From JBICHN01 sp043101845 (GTDB lineage: Bacteria; Planctomycetota; Phycisphaerae; Phycisphaerales; UBA5793), in contig JBICHN010000011.1 of NCBI GenBank assembly GCA_043101845.1, positions 1,550,001 through 1,614,000 on the forward strand: a DNA stretch of 64,000 nucleotides, given 5' to 3'. The notes under the pieces are model-generated. The model worked only from the letters and a program-made list of their open reading frames with translations, was not told where the DNA came from and made no database searches. Shown here in pieces: positions 44,294 through 53,495 of the stretch. The translations under genes were made by a program, and so were the position numbers. How positions within the stretch are numbered: the stretch's first letter is position 1; every line of letters starts with the position of its first letter.

Positions 44294-45715
44294 TCAGCGA
44301 TTCGTCGGTTCGGGAATCGACTCGATCGAAACGGGGCGGACCACGAGTACTCCGCCCAGAGCCGGGTCCTGATTGACCTCGCCGCGCACTCCGACGAAGT
44401 CTCCGAGGTGACCGCTCGCCGTGACTTCTCGACTCTCGATGAGGTAGGCGCGCGTGTGATTCGTCAGTGGATCGATGACACGATAGAGCCGGGGAAGATC
44501 GGACCCGTCGTACAAATGGGAGGCGACGAGTCGTCCGGTTACCACATAGTCCCCGGCTTTGAGATCAATCTGAGCTTCGCGCGCGACCTCGTCCGCGCTC
44601 CGTTGCGCACGCGACAGGCTCTCGGCGAGCCGACGACGCGCCTGCTGGGCTTCGAGACGCAGGTCAAGCCATTCGATGCGCAACTCGGCGAGACGCCGAA
44701 CCTGGTCCGACGCTGATTCGTCCGCGGCGATCTCACGGTACCCCGCAATGATCGGCTCGAGTTCAATTTCGTCGAGCGAGGCGCGACGATCGCGCTCGAA
44801 GAGCGCCTCGAGCTTCTCAATCGACATGCGTGGCAACGCGGGCGTCGAGACAGGTTCGGATTCGTCCTCGGCGATTTCCAGATCATCACCGCTCGGGAGT
44901 TCGCCGGTCGTCTCGTCCATCGGCTGGTCCGTCATCTCGTCCGAGACGGTTTCATCGAGTTCATCCTCCGGGTGGGCCTCGGGCGTGTCGGTATCGTCCA
45001 CCGCGCCGACCTCACCATCTCCGGTGGTCTCCTCCGCGTCCGCCGATACCGAGTCATCGGTCGGCTCTTCAGCCTCGGCCTCGGCTTCGGGTTGATTCGG
45101 CGTCGTCTCCGGATCTTCGGCCGCCTCTACCTCGGGAGTCGTCTCTCTCTCGTCGGTCCGCCGGTTGCGGAACGCCTCGATCTCTTCCGCGGTCGCGCGG
45201 CGGATGAACTCCGCCGGCGCATACGCGTTCACCGAGTTCGGCATCTCGACGACGAGCGATTCGCCGTGGGTCGTCGTTCGTCGGTCGGTGATGCGGAGCG
45301 ACACACCGTCCGGAATCGTCGTTCCCTTCCAGGGATCGATCTCGTCATCGAGTGGAAGGTAGTAGACTCGAACGGGACCGAGAGTCGTCGCCTTCGATCC
45401 GTCTGCCGCGACTTCCATGTCGACGACGCGGACGACTCCCTTGACGCCTCGTGGCGCGGCGATGGTCGCCCAGTCGAATTGATTGACCTCGCGCACCTCG
45501 ACGATATCGCCCTGTCGCAGCCGGGCGATTTCGTAGTACTGATGCGAGCGTGCACAGCGGACGCTGAGCGACTCCGCCGTAACAACGCCGGCCCAGGATT
45601 CTTCCGCACCGTTCTGGGCATTCGCGCGGCTCGCCCAGAGGGTCGCGGCGGCGGTTAGAATGGCCACCCAGTGGACCGATCCGATTCCGGCGCGAGTTGA
45701 TCGGTTGCAGCGCAT
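44294..45715 (-). CDS. Exported SH3-domain protein with acidic linker
   Basis: 473 residues from the ATG at 45715 (AAGGAAGG about eight bases upstream). Signal peptide ends near ASRANAQ. A bacterial SH3-like domain follows (VTAESLSVRCARSHQYYEIA, LRQGDIVEVREVN). The middle is a very acidic stretch of about 120 residues of Glu, Asp, Thr and Pro. The C-terminal 150 residues are helical then beta-rich (GDYVVTGRLVASHLYDG). Probably periplasmic, perhaps peptidoglycan-associated; function unknown. Upstream frame to 45823 is not used. Confidence 0.75.
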   Translation of the reverse strand: MRCNRSTRAGIGSVHWVAILTAAATLWASRANAQNGAEESWAGVVTAESLSVRCARSHQYYEIARLRQGDIVEVREVNQFDWATIAAPRGVKGVVRVVDMEVAADGSKATTLGPVRVYYLPLDDEIDPWKGTTIPDGVSLRITDRRTTTHGESLVVEMPNSVNAYAPAEFIRRATAEEIEAFRNRRTDERETTPEVEAAEDPETTPNQPEAEAEAEEPTDDSVSADAEETTGDGEVGAVDDTDTPEAHPEDELDETVSDEMTDQPMDETTGELPSGDDLEIAEDESEPVSTPALPRMSIEKLEALFERDRRASLDEIELEPIIAGYREIAADESASDQVRRLAELRIEWLDLRLEAQQARRRLAESLSRAQRSADEVAREAQIDLKAGDYVVTGRLVASHLYDGSDLPRLYRVIDPLTNHTRAYLIESREVTASGHLGDFVGVRGEVNQDPALGGVLVVRPVSIESIPEPTNR

Positions 45716-45864
45716 GACGAGGCCTTCCTTTCGGTTCAGTCCCTGCACAGTATCCGGATCCCACGCCGGACGGAAATCAGGCGCGGGGAGGCCGTGGCGA
45801 ATCTTTGACCTCAAAACGCACATGGACTAGATTGCCCCTCACTCCGACCGGGAATGCGCAGCGA

Positions 45865-47634
45865 ATGAATACCACGAGTCTCTACCGTCACGGCCGCCTC
45901 GTCCTTGCCGGGGCCGGCCTCGTCACGATCGTTGTCACCGGGTGCGATTCGCCGGTGAAGTCGCGATCGGAACGCGAGCTGCGCGATGCGGTCACCCGCG
46001 CGACCGAGCAGGAACTCGCCGATTCTCCGCGTCGCGACATCACACTCGAGCCGGCGCCGAGCGATCTCGCCGAGCGGTTTCAGGGTGAACGACTCGACGA
46101 ACTCGAGCGAATGGGCGGCCCCAACTCCTACGAACTGGTCGAGGTGATGATCGGTGAGGATCTCAACGGCCTCCCCGTACAGGGCGTGCGGGTGAGCCTC
46201 CGAGAAGCGGTGCTCAGCGCCGTCGAGCACAACCTCGGCGTGCAGATCGCGTCGGTCTCGCCGAGTATCGCCGAGTCTCAGATTGCGATCGCCGAGTCCC
46301 GATTTGACGCCGTGTGGACGGGAACTTTGAACTGGGAGAAACTCGACCAGCCCGCGGTGACGCCGGTGGTCGGCGGCGTGCCGGTGAGCGCGGGAGTTTC
46401 GGCCCGGGAGTCAGTGAACTTTACGACGGGTATCGAGAAGCGGCTCATCTCGGGCGGAACGGCTCAGATCGCGACCGGCGTTTCGCGAGTCGACAACCAG
46501 GCGCCCGGCGTGACAAGCTTCCCGGACCCGAGTTACCTTTCGAACATCCAGATCGGCCTCACCCAGCCGCTCCTCGAGGGTTTCGGGTCTGAGGTCGCGC
46601 TCGCTGAGATTCGACTCGAGCGGAACTCCACACGAAGCGAGATCGAAGAGTTTCGCAACGCGCTCATCGAGACGGTTCAGCGAACGGAGGCCGCGTACTG
46701 GAATCTCGTGCTCGCGCGGCAGGCGCTTCGAATTCGGGAGAGGCTGCTCGATCGCGGCTCGGAGACACGGGACAAGCTCATCGCCCGCGAGGATTACGAT
46801 GTCGAGAGCGCACAGATCTCCGACGCGTTGACTCGCGTCCAGACGCGTGAGGTCGATGTCCTTCGCGCGCGAACGGAGGTGCTGCGCGCTTCCGACGAGC
46901 TCAAGCAACTCATGAACGCGCCGGAGCTGAGCGTCGGCTCCGAAATGATGATCGTCCCTACTGATGCGGCTCCCACGGATCCGATGACTTTCAATCTCGT
47001 CGACGCGATCCTGACCGGCGTTCGTCGACGGCCAGAGATTCGTCAGGCGCTTCTTTCAATCGATGACGCGTCGATCCGCCAGATGCTCGCGGACAATCTG
47101 CGCCTCCCCCGGCTCGACCTCACGATGCAGACTCAGTTCACCGGACTTGATGGCGAACTCGGAGATTCCTACGGCAATGCGACCGACGACCAGTTCGTGA
47201 GCTATCTCGTCGGCCTGAGCGTCGAGCAGCCGATCGGCAATCGAGAAGCCGAAGCGAACTACCGTGCGGCGCGCCTTCGCCGGCTTCAGTCCGTGATCTC
47301 GTATCAGCAGGTCATTCAGCTCGTCACACGCGAGATCAAGGATTCGTTGCGCGATGTTCGGCTCAACTACGACCTGCTCGTCCCTACGCGTGACGCACGA
47401 TTGGCCGCGGCCGAGAACCTGCGCACGATCGAGGTCAAGGAAGAATTCCAGGCGGCGCTCACGCCGGAGTTCCTCAACCTGAAGTTCAATCGTCAGGAAG
47501 CGCTCGCGCTCGCGGAACTCGAGGAAGCGCGGGCGATCGCTGAATACCAGATCTCGCTTTCGAATCTCTACGCGGCCATGGGTGTCATCCTCGACCGGAA
47601 CCAGATCAACTTCGTCGTTCCGGAGTTTGAATAA
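45865..47634 (+). CDS. TolC-family outer-membrane lipoprotein
   Basis: 589 residues. Lipobox VTGC at Cys 27 in the signal peptide. Two outer-membrane-efflux-protein repeats: VSLREAVLSAVEHNLGVQIA ... LTQPLLEGFGSEVALAEIRL, and NLVDAILTGVRRRPEIRQAL ... LSVEQPIGNREAEANYRAA (quoted in parts), each with the long coiled hairpin. Trimeric export duct of the outer membrane. No inner-membrane pump or adaptor gene adjoins, so it must pair with an unlinked transporter. Divergent from the SH3 gene. Confidence 0.9.
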   Translation: MNTTSLYRHGRLVLAGAGLVTIVVTGCDSPVKSRSERELRDAVTRATEQELADSPRRDITLEPAPSDLAERFQGERLDELERMGGPNSYELVEVMIGEDLNGLPVQGVRVSLREAVLSAVEHNLGVQIASVSPSIAESQIAIAESRFDAVWTGTLNWEKLDQPAVTPVVGGVPVSAGVSARESVNFTTGIEKRLISGGTAQIATGVSRVDNQAPGVTSFPDPSYLSNIQIGLTQPLLEGFGSEVALAEIRLERNSTRSEIEEFRNALIETVQRTEAAYWNLVLARQALRIRERLLDRGSETRDKLIAREDYDVESAQISDALTRVQTREVDVLRARTEVLRASDELKQLMNAPELSVGSEMMIVPTDAAPTDPMTFNLVDAILTGVRRRPEIRQALLSIDDASIRQMLADNLRLPRLDLTMQTQFTGLDGELGDSYGNATDDQFVSYLVGLSVEQPIGNREAEANYRAARLRRLQSVISYQQVIQLVTREIKDSLRDVRLNYDLLVPTRDARLAAAENLRTIEVKEEFQAALTPEFLNLKFNRQEALALAELEEARAIAEYQISLSNLYAAMGVILDRNQINFVVPEFE

Positions 47635-47668
47635 CTTTACGAGACGACCGGTTGACCCAGTCATCGAA

Positions 47669-47698
47669 CAGGGCTCGCGGCGACCGCCGCGAGCCCTG
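47669..47698. terminator. Terminator between TolC-family and PDZ genes
   Basis: A 13-bp perfect stem (47669-47681 with 47686-47698) with a 4-base loop between convergent genes. No long T run, so strength is uncertain. Confidence 0.6.
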
Positions 47699-47731
47699 TA
47701 AGTTGTCATCGATACGAACGGTCTCGTCGAC

Positions 47732-49078
47732 TCAGCGGTCGCGGCGCCGCTGTTCCTGACGGAGCGCTTCGATCGCCTTGCGAAGTTCCTTCATCTGAAC
47801 TTCGAGCGCCTCGAGTTTCGCGTCGAGATCGTCGCCGTGATGACCGTCGCCGTCGCCATGGAGCCGGTGAAGTTCGCCGCTCTTCGAATCGAACTTGAAC
47901 GCGTGCGGAACGACGAGCATCTTCGGATGATCACCGTCGCCCATGTGCTTGAACGCATCGGTATCGAGATCGAGTTCAAGCTCGCCGAACATGATGTCGC
48001 CGCCGCCACCCTCAAGCTTGAACAGGTGCTTCGGCGCGTGCGGGTCGAGTTGGAGTTCGATTCTGCCGTGCGTCGATTCGCCGCTGTCGCTCTTCCTTTT
48101 GAGGATGTGGGCGCCATCACCGAACTGGTCATGGTCGAGCTTGTGAAGCTCGAGTTTCCTTATCTCCCCGGCGCCGGGCGCCTCTTGATCAAGCTTCCGG
48201 AGCTTGAGTACCGAGTCACTTTCGGCTTCGCCGTCGCCCTTGAACTTGTAGATCCGGTACTTGCGATCCGCGTCGGAATCGTCGGCCTTGAGGTCAATCC
48301 AGCCGCCGGCGCCGCCACCCCCGGCCGCGTCCCCGCGTTCGATCATCCATGCGTGGTCCTGCTGTTCGACGACGCCGAACTCCTCTCCCTTCCACTCGGT
48401 GAGACGGGTTTTCAGGACTTTCGAATCGCCCTTTCGGAGGACCTTGATCTCCACTTCGTCGCCCGGCGACAGCTTCGCGATGAACGCCCGGGTGTCCTCG
48501 ACGCCCAACGATCGGAACTCGCCCGAACCGTGGGCCCGAAGCGCCACGACGAGGTCGTTCTTCTGCAGGCCCGCCTTCGCGGCGGCGGATTCTCCGACGA
48601 CATCGGTCACAATGAAGCTTTTCCCGCCATCGAATCCGAAGTGGTGCGCGAGCGCCTCGGGCGTGGTGTCCATCATGAGCCCGAGCATGGCGCGCGGCGT
48701 GGTGTCCGCCCGCCATTCCGCCGCGTCATCCGATCCGCCGACCCGCTTTACGATGACATCCTTGAGCACCTTCGCATCGGCGCCGCCGTGTCGAACCATC
48801 GGAGAAAGTTCGATGTGCAACTCGTCGGACATTCCGTCTTTGTGAAGGAGTTCGTGAACCGCGTCCATCGACTCGAGCTCATGCTCCTTGCCATCGATCC
48901 ACACCCGAATCTTTTGTTCGCCATCCTCGACGCGGGCTTCGATTTTGACTTCGCGATCGACCTTCGCGTCGTTGGACGATTCATGCTGAGCCACGAGACT
49001 GCTCGTCGCGCCGACCCCGATGGTCAGACCGGCGATCGCGGCGAGCTTCGTACGGCAGGTTGAATTCTTGCGATGCAT
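47732..49078 (-). CDS. Exported PDZ-domain protein (second of the sigma-operon PDZ pair)
   Basis: 448 residues. Signal peptide (AAIAGLTIGVGATSSLVAQ), an acidic N-terminal domain, then a PDZ domain at about 130-230 (MLGLMMDTTPEALAHHFGF, FIVTDVVGESAAAKAGLQKNDLVVAL, LSPGDEVEIKVLRKG; given in parts). No protease domain. The C-terminal half is a low-complexity, Asp/Gly/His/Leu-rich region with many LxLxLD strands (GRIELQLDPHAPKHLF, GELELDLDTDAFKHM) and a final coiled coil. AAGGAAGAG precedes the ATG at 49078. Last gene of the sigma/anti-sigma/PDZ/PDZ operon; 81 bases after the other PDZ gene. Confidence 0.82.
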   Translation of the reverse strand: MHRKNSTCRTKLAAIAGLTIGVGATSSLVAQHESSNDAKVDREVKIEARVEDGEQKIRVWIDGKEHELESMDAVHELLHKDGMSDELHIELSPMVRHGGADAKVLKDVIVKRVGGSDDAAEWRADTTPRAMLGLMMDTTPEALAHHFGFDGGKSFIVTDVVGESAAAKAGLQKNDLVVALRAHGSGEFRSLGVEDTRAFIAKLSPGDEVEIKVLRKGDSKVLKTRLTEWKGEEFGVVEQQDHAWMIERGDAAGGGGAGGWIDLKADDSDADRKYRIYKFKGDGEAESDSVLKLRKLDQEAPGAGEIRKLELHKLDHDQFGDGAHILKRKSDSGESTHGRIELQLDPHAPKHLFKLEGGGGDIMFGELELDLDTDAFKHMGDGDHPKMLVVPHAFKFDSKSGELHRLHGDGDGHHGDDLDAKLEALEVQMKELRKAIEALRQEQRRRDR

Positions 49079-49159
49079 TGCACTCTTCCTTCAGTTCTCA
49101 AATGCAGCCAGTATTCAGACCGGCGCCCGCCCCCGCAGGGACGAGGCCGGAAGACGGAC

Positions 49160-50158
49160 TCATTCCTCCGAGTCAGACCGGGAGGCGCGAATCGCGTTTT
49201 CGAGACTGTGGATACGGTCTCGAAGTTCGCGAATGTGCGCATCCTGGCTCTTCTGCAACTCGATCATCATTTCGAGAAGTCCCTCGACCCGGTCGAGTTC
49301 GATCTCGCGCGGCGTCACGACGCCAGAGATCTCGAGTTGACGCTGTTCGCGGCGGACGGGAATCCACTGGTCCGTGGTTTCGGCCTCGAGGATGAGATCG
49401 AGATCAGCACGGCCCTGTTCGCTGTACACCGTCCAGTACTTCGAGAAAGCGTCGCCTGACCGCGTGTCCATGTGGAGGACGGCAAGTTCATCGAGTTCGC
49501 CGGGAGACTTCATGAGTCCGGGGCGGTACGCCTCGAGTTCGACTTCGATCTCGACGGGTGCGCCTTCGCGAATGGCGATGAGATTGAGCCGGTCACCGGG
49601 CGCCGAGTCACCGAGCACGCGGGCCACGACTTCCTGAGTGACCGGCCGGGCGCCGTTCAACTCGACGATCACATCGAACGGCCGAACGCCGGCCCGCACC
49701 GCCGGGAGCTCCTGGTAGGTTTCGGTGATCAGCACCGCGGAGCGCGGCTCGAGTCGCAATTGGCTCGCGAGGGCGCCGTCCACCGGCTCGAGCAGCACGC
49801 CAAGCATGGTCGGCGGGGCGATGCGGAGCAACTCGTGCTTCTCGTTGAGAAACTTGACCGGGCGACCCGGAAAGTCCGCGAGCGCGCGCTCTTCAATCTC
49901 GGTCAGCGTGGCGCCGGTGAACTCGCGTCCGTTCAACTTCACGCGAAATCCATTCGCGTCATCCACCCGCTCGACGATGACGGAGATCGCGCGCTCGTTT
50001 GGACCCAGCGCGTCCTTCCCTTTGTCGTCCACCGCAATCTTCGTGAGCACTTCGGTCGTCGTATCTTGATCCCGGGACGGATCGGATTGACCGGCGAGCG
50101 GCAAGGCGAGTCCCGCGACGAGAAGCCCGATCGACGATGTTCTCAGGAGAGCGTTCAT
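49160..50158 (-). CDS. Exported PDZ-domain protein (first of the pair)
   Basis: 332 residues from the ATG at 50158. Signal peptide (SSIGLLVAGLALPLAGQ). A PDZ domain lies at about 115-210 (MLGVLLEPVDGALASQL, AVLITETYQELPAVRAGVRPFDVIVELNG; quoted in parts). The C-terminus is a coiled coil (LLEMMIELQKSQDAHIRELR). No catalytic triad or zinc motif, so it is a binding protein, not a protease. It follows the anti-sigma gene by 29 bases; I infer a role in sensing or presenting misfolded envelope protein to the sigma control circuit. Confidence 0.82.
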   Translation of the reverse strand: MNALLRTSSIGLLVAGLALPLAGQSDPSRDQDTTTEVLTKIAVDDKGKDALGPNERAISVIVERVDDANGFRVKLNGREFTGATLTEIEERALADFPGRPVKFLNEKHELLRIAPPTMLGVLLEPVDGALASQLRLEPRSAVLITETYQELPAVRAGVRPFDVIVELNGARPVTQEVVARVLGDSAPGDRLNLIAIREGAPVEIEVELEAYRPGLMKSPGELDELAVLHMDTRSGDAFSKYWTVYSEQGRADLDLILEAETTDQWIPVRREQRQLEISGVVTPREIELDRVEGLLEMMIELQKSQDAHIRELRDRIHSLENAIRASRSDSEE

Positions 50159-50187
50159 GATGAAGTCTCGACTCGAATCCAGAAGGT

Positions 50188-50790
50188 TCAGTAACTCGCG
50201 CGGATCACCTGTGAAGTGTCCGCCGGCTTGAGGATGAGGTTCGAGCCGTCGTACCACGACGGTTCGTAGACCTCGTCGACCCGGGCCCGCTCGATGATCG
50301 ACCGGATATAGACGACCTCCGCGCCATCGCTCGTGGTTGACGACCGCACGAGTCTGGGTTCAAGCTGACCGAGTACATGCGGCGCCTCGAGATACTGTTC
50401 GAGCGCCTCGCTCGGCGCGAGCGACGCCTGGGTTGTCGCCGGCGCGGGGGCCACGGGTTGTGGTTTCTGAGAGACGACCAGGGCGACCGCCAGCGCCGCG
50501 GCCACGGCCCATCCGGCGAACTTCGTGACCCGAAATGAGACGGGAAGCGGGCCGCCGGCCTCGCGGCTCGACCGTGACGCGTCGAGTTCCACGGCTTCGG
50601 CTCGATCAAGCGCTGCGCCGGCGTCGGACTCGAGCCGTCGCGCGAGGTGAAGTTCGGTCGCGAGATCGCGCCAAGCGATGGCCGAGTCCGCCGCGAGTCG
50701 ATCGAACCGTGCGAATTCCGCGTCGCTACCTTCGCCATCCACGAGGGCGTCAATCAGATGTTCGAGCGTTTCCGGGTTCGGCGTAGCCAT
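50188..50790 (-). CDS. Putative membrane anti-sigma factor
   Basis: 200 residues from the ATG at 50790 (GGAGGAG eight bases upstream). A cytoplasmic helical domain (LEHLIDALVDGEGSDAEFAR, then DLATELHLARRLES) of FecR/anti-sigma type, one membrane segment at about 90-107, and a short outer domain of about 90 residues ending SQVIRASY. It follows the ECF factor by 56 bases and precedes the PDZ genes. No zinc motif. Confidence 0.78.
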   Translation of the reverse strand: MATPNPETLEHLIDALVDGEGSDAEFARFDRLAADSAIAWRDLATELHLARRLESDAGAALDRAEAVELDASRSSREAGGPLPVSFRVTKFAGWAVAAALAVALVVSQKPQPVAPAPATTQASLAPSEALEQYLEAPHVLGQLEPRLVRSSTTSDGAEVVYIRSIIERARVDEVYEPSWYDGSNLILKPADTSQVIRASY

Positions 50791-50846
50791 GTCATCATCT
50801 CCTCCGGCGACCGTTTCGCGGGCGCCGGCGAATGCGGTCCGTATCC

Positions 50847-51488
50847 TCAGGTTTGCGTCGGCGCGAGGCGGCGCTTCGCCTCCGGGGTCCGGCCCGTCTC
50901 CGTGTTCAGCCGCGCCCGCCATTCTTCGCGCAACATCCGCCGCGCCCGACTCAGTCGTGTCTCCACCGTGGTCACAGGCAGTTCGAGGATTTCGGCGATC
51001 TGCTTGCACCCGAGTCCCTGCACCGTCTGCAGGAGCAGCGGCTCGCGAAAGTCGGGTGGGAGCGTCATGACATGCTTAAGCACGCCATGCGCCTCGTCGC
51101 GCGTCAGAGAGTCCGTCATCGAGCCGACGCCGTTCGGCCGCCCCGGCAACTGGCCCTCATCGGCGTCAGTGATCTGTCGACGCCGCACATTGACACCCCG
51201 GGCGGCTTCCCGCGCCGCGTTGAGCGCGATTCGTCTCAACCATGGCTTGAACGCGCTCGGGTCGCGAAGGGTGTGAAGTTTGGATACGAATTTCACCGCC
51301 ACTTCCTGCATAAGGTCCTCGATATCTATCTCGCGCGGCTTGTGGGCCAGCAGAATTGCGGCCAGCCAGCGGCGATGTCTCCGCCAGATTGCGTTTCGCG
51401 CCCCGGGATCGCCGGCGATCGCGGCGTCCATCTCGGGATTCGTCCCGTCCACCGGGTGATCAGGCATCACTTCATCAGGACGAACCAT
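50847..51488 (-). CDS. ECF RNA polymerase sigma factor, first gene of a sigma/anti-sigma/PDZ operon
   Basis: 213 residues. Region 2: IEDLMQEVAVKFVSKLHTL and FKPWLRRIALNAAREAARG; region 4: LPPDFREPLLLQTVQGLGC, KQIAEILELPVTTVETRLSR. Start at the ATG at 51488 or the in-frame ATG at 51467; no strong ribosome binding site at either. Four genes run leftward with short gaps (56, 29 and 81 bases), a compact envelope-stress-like regulon. Confidence 0.9.
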   Translation of the reverse strand: MVRPDEVMPDHPVDGTNPEMDAAIAGDPGARNAIWRRHRRWLAAILLAHKPREIDIEDLMQEVAVKFVSKLHTLRDPSAFKPWLRRIALNAAREAARGVNVRRRQITDADEGQLPGRPNGVGSMTDSLTRDEAHGVLKHVMTLPPDFREPLLLQTVQGLGCKQIAEILELPVTTVETRLSRARRMLREEWRARLNTETGRTPEAKRRLAPTQT

Positions 51489-51631
51489 GACGGGGTCTCA
51501 GGCACAAAAGGAGGGCGGATTGAACGAAATCGGCGCGGTTCGCTCCGGTCGCGCCGAATGCGGGCGGGTTGGCCGATCGTACCACACACCGACCCCGGCG
51601 CGAACCGGTCGCCGGCGCGTCGCCGCGTATC

Positions 51632-52606
51632 ATGTCCGCCATGGAGATCAGCCCGGAAGAATATCGGATGTCGTTCGGAGACCACCTCGAGGAGCTCCGG
51701 ACCCGTCTGCTCCGAGGCCTGATCGCGCCCCTGATTCTCGTCATCCCCGCGCTCATCTTCGGCAAGGAGATCCTCGTCTGGCTCGTGCACCCGGTCGAGC
51801 AGGCTCTTCTCAACAACGGGCTGCCTCCGCGCCTCCAGGCGCTCTCGCCGGTCGAGACCTTCGTCACCTATATGAAGATCGCGATCCTCGTCGCGGTCAT
51901 TGGCGGCGCCCCGATTCTCGTCTATCAGCTCTGGCGGTTCATCGCGCCGGGGCTCTACAAGAACGAACGCCGCTTCGCCCATCTGCTCGTCCCGATGAGC
52001 GTCGTTCTCACGACGATCGGCGTCCTCTTCCTCTACTACATCGTCCTGCCGATCTCGCTCGCTATGCTCATCCGCTTCACGAAGGGGTTCGAGCAGCCCG
52101 ATGTCGGGCAGGTCGCGCCCGAAGTGGTCGCCGGGGTCGAAATGCCGACCATCCCACTTCTCCCAGCCGACCCGCCCGAGCTTGCGATCGGGGAGATGTA
52201 CTTCAATACGACCCTCCGTCAACTGCGGATCAGGACGGACGAGGAGGTCATCGTCGCGATCGACGCCCGCCTCGACGGGCTCATCAGCCAGCAGTTCCAG
52301 CTGCAGTCCTACATCAATCTCGTCTTCGTCCTCACGCTCGCGTTCTCGATCGCGTTTCAGCTGCCGCTCGTCATTCTGCTCCTCGGCTGGGTCGGCATTG
52401 TGGATATCGCCACGCTGCGGAAGAACCGGAAGTACGCGTTCCTCGGCATCGTGGTCCTCTCCGCGGTTCTGACTCCGCCGGACTTCATCTCGCAACTCAC
52501 GCTTGCGGCGCCGCTCTTCGCGTTGTACGAGTTGAGTATGGTGCTCCTCCGCATCTGGCCGTCTCCGGGAGCGCCGCCGAAGGTGACCGGCGCGTCGCGC
52601 GAATAA
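51632..52606 (+). CDS. tatC: Sec-independent protein translocase TatC with insertion
   Basis: 324 residues from the ATG at 51632 (another ATG at 51641 is equally possible). Family features: SFGDHLEELRTRLL at the N-terminus, FVTYMKIAILVAVIGGAP, YQLWRFIAPGLYKNER, and FQLPLVILLLGWVGI. An extra periplasmic segment of about 85 residues (from GFEQPDVGQV to ISQQFQLQS) separates the third and fourth membrane segments; E. coli TatC is about 258 residues. No tatA/B next to it. It would serve substrates such as the Tat-type dehydrogenase at 29950. Confidence 0.93.
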   Translation: MSAMEISPEEYRMSFGDHLEELRTRLLRGLIAPLILVIPALIFGKEILVWLVHPVEQALLNNGLPPRLQALSPVETFVTYMKIAILVAVIGGAPILVYQLWRFIAPGLYKNERRFAHLLVPMSVVLTTIGVLFLYYIVLPISLAMLIRFTKGFEQPDVGQVAPEVVAGVEMPTIPLLPADPPELAIGEMYFNTTLRQLRIRTDEEVIVAIDARLDGLISQQFQLQSYINLVFVLTLAFSIAFQLPLVILLLGWVGIVDIATLRKNRKYAFLGIVVLSAVLTPPDFISQLTLAAPLFALYELSMVLLRIWPSPGAPPKVTGASRE

Positions 52607-52772
52607 TGAAGTGGACCGACTCATAACCTTGGCGCGTGACTGATAACCACCGGCTGGGTCCATAAGTCCGTTGCCGGATAACGAGTAAGTGTGTGTTTTT
52701 TCCGGTCGTAGTGATCAGGCGCCCACGGTCCGGCAGGTTATTCCCGATACCCCAACTCGGAGTGAGAAGCGA

Positions 52773-53366
52773 ATGGCGCTCCACTTCCTGCGTCAGCGAA
52801 TCGAGGGTCAGCGGCGAATCCGTCGCTGTCTGAGTTGGGTGAGGACCTCCGTGCTGCGACTGTCGGATTCAAACAATGGAGCGGGCGCATCGGCTCACGA
52901 TCAGAAGATGATGCGCGCCGCGATCGATCTCGCGAAAGAAGCCTGGAGCATTGGCGAGGTCCCGGTGGGAGCCCTCGTCTATCGGGGCGATGAGATTCTC
53001 GGACGCGGCCACAACCTGCGCGAGGATCTCTGCGATCCGACCGCCCACGCCGAGATCATCGCGATCCGCGAGGCCGCCGATAAGCTCGGCGAATGGCGTC
53101 TGAACGACTGCACGCTCGTCGTGACGCTCGAGCCCTGCCCGATGTGCGCCGGGGCGATCGTAAACGGTCGCGTGGGCCGCCTCGTCTACGGCGCCTCCGA
53201 TCCGAAGGCGGGCGCCGTCGAGACCCTCTACAAGCTCTGCACCGACCACCGGCTCAACCATCGGGTCGAGGTGGTCTCCGGGGTCATGGCCGGCGAGTGC
53301 TCAAAGCTCCTCAAGGACTTCTTCCGGGAACGCCGCAAGGCGAACCGCGCGAAGCGGGCATGCTGA
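52773..53366 (+). CDS. tadA: tRNA-specific adenosine deaminase
   Basis: 197 residues from the ATG at 52773; the deaminase domain starts near residue 45 (DQKMMRAAIDLAKEA). Zinc and catalytic motifs: PTAHAEIIAIREA and TLEPCPMCAGAIVNGRV. The segment VYGASDPKAGAV is typical of TadA, which makes inosine at the wobble position of tRNA-Arg. The N-terminal 40 basic residues are unusual, and a later start near the domain cannot be excluded. HNH nuclease gene follows 130 bases on. Confidence 0.9.
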   Translation: MALHFLRQRIEGQRRIRRCLSWVRTSVLRLSDSNNGAGASAHDQKMMRAAIDLAKEAWSIGEVPVGALVYRGDEILGRGHNLREDLCDPTAHAEIIAIREAADKLGEWRLNDCTLVVTLEPCPMCAGAIVNGRVGRLVYGASDPKAGAVETLYKLCTDHRLNHRVEVVSGVMAGECSKLLKDFFRERRKANRAKRAC

Positions 53367-53495
53367 TTGAACGGCCCCTTAACCGGTCGTAAATGACGCT
53401 CCGGCGAAGCATTGCCCCCATATCCGCCGATCACTACTATGGGTTCCGACCGCCGCGCACGCGGCGCGGCGGCGAGGTCCGAGGGGTGTTCGGGG

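Noticed and set aside
47837..49063. 408-codon open frame on + strand
   Set aside because: Mirror of the PDZ gene; Val/Glu/Arg-rich composition is a by-product of its biased codons.
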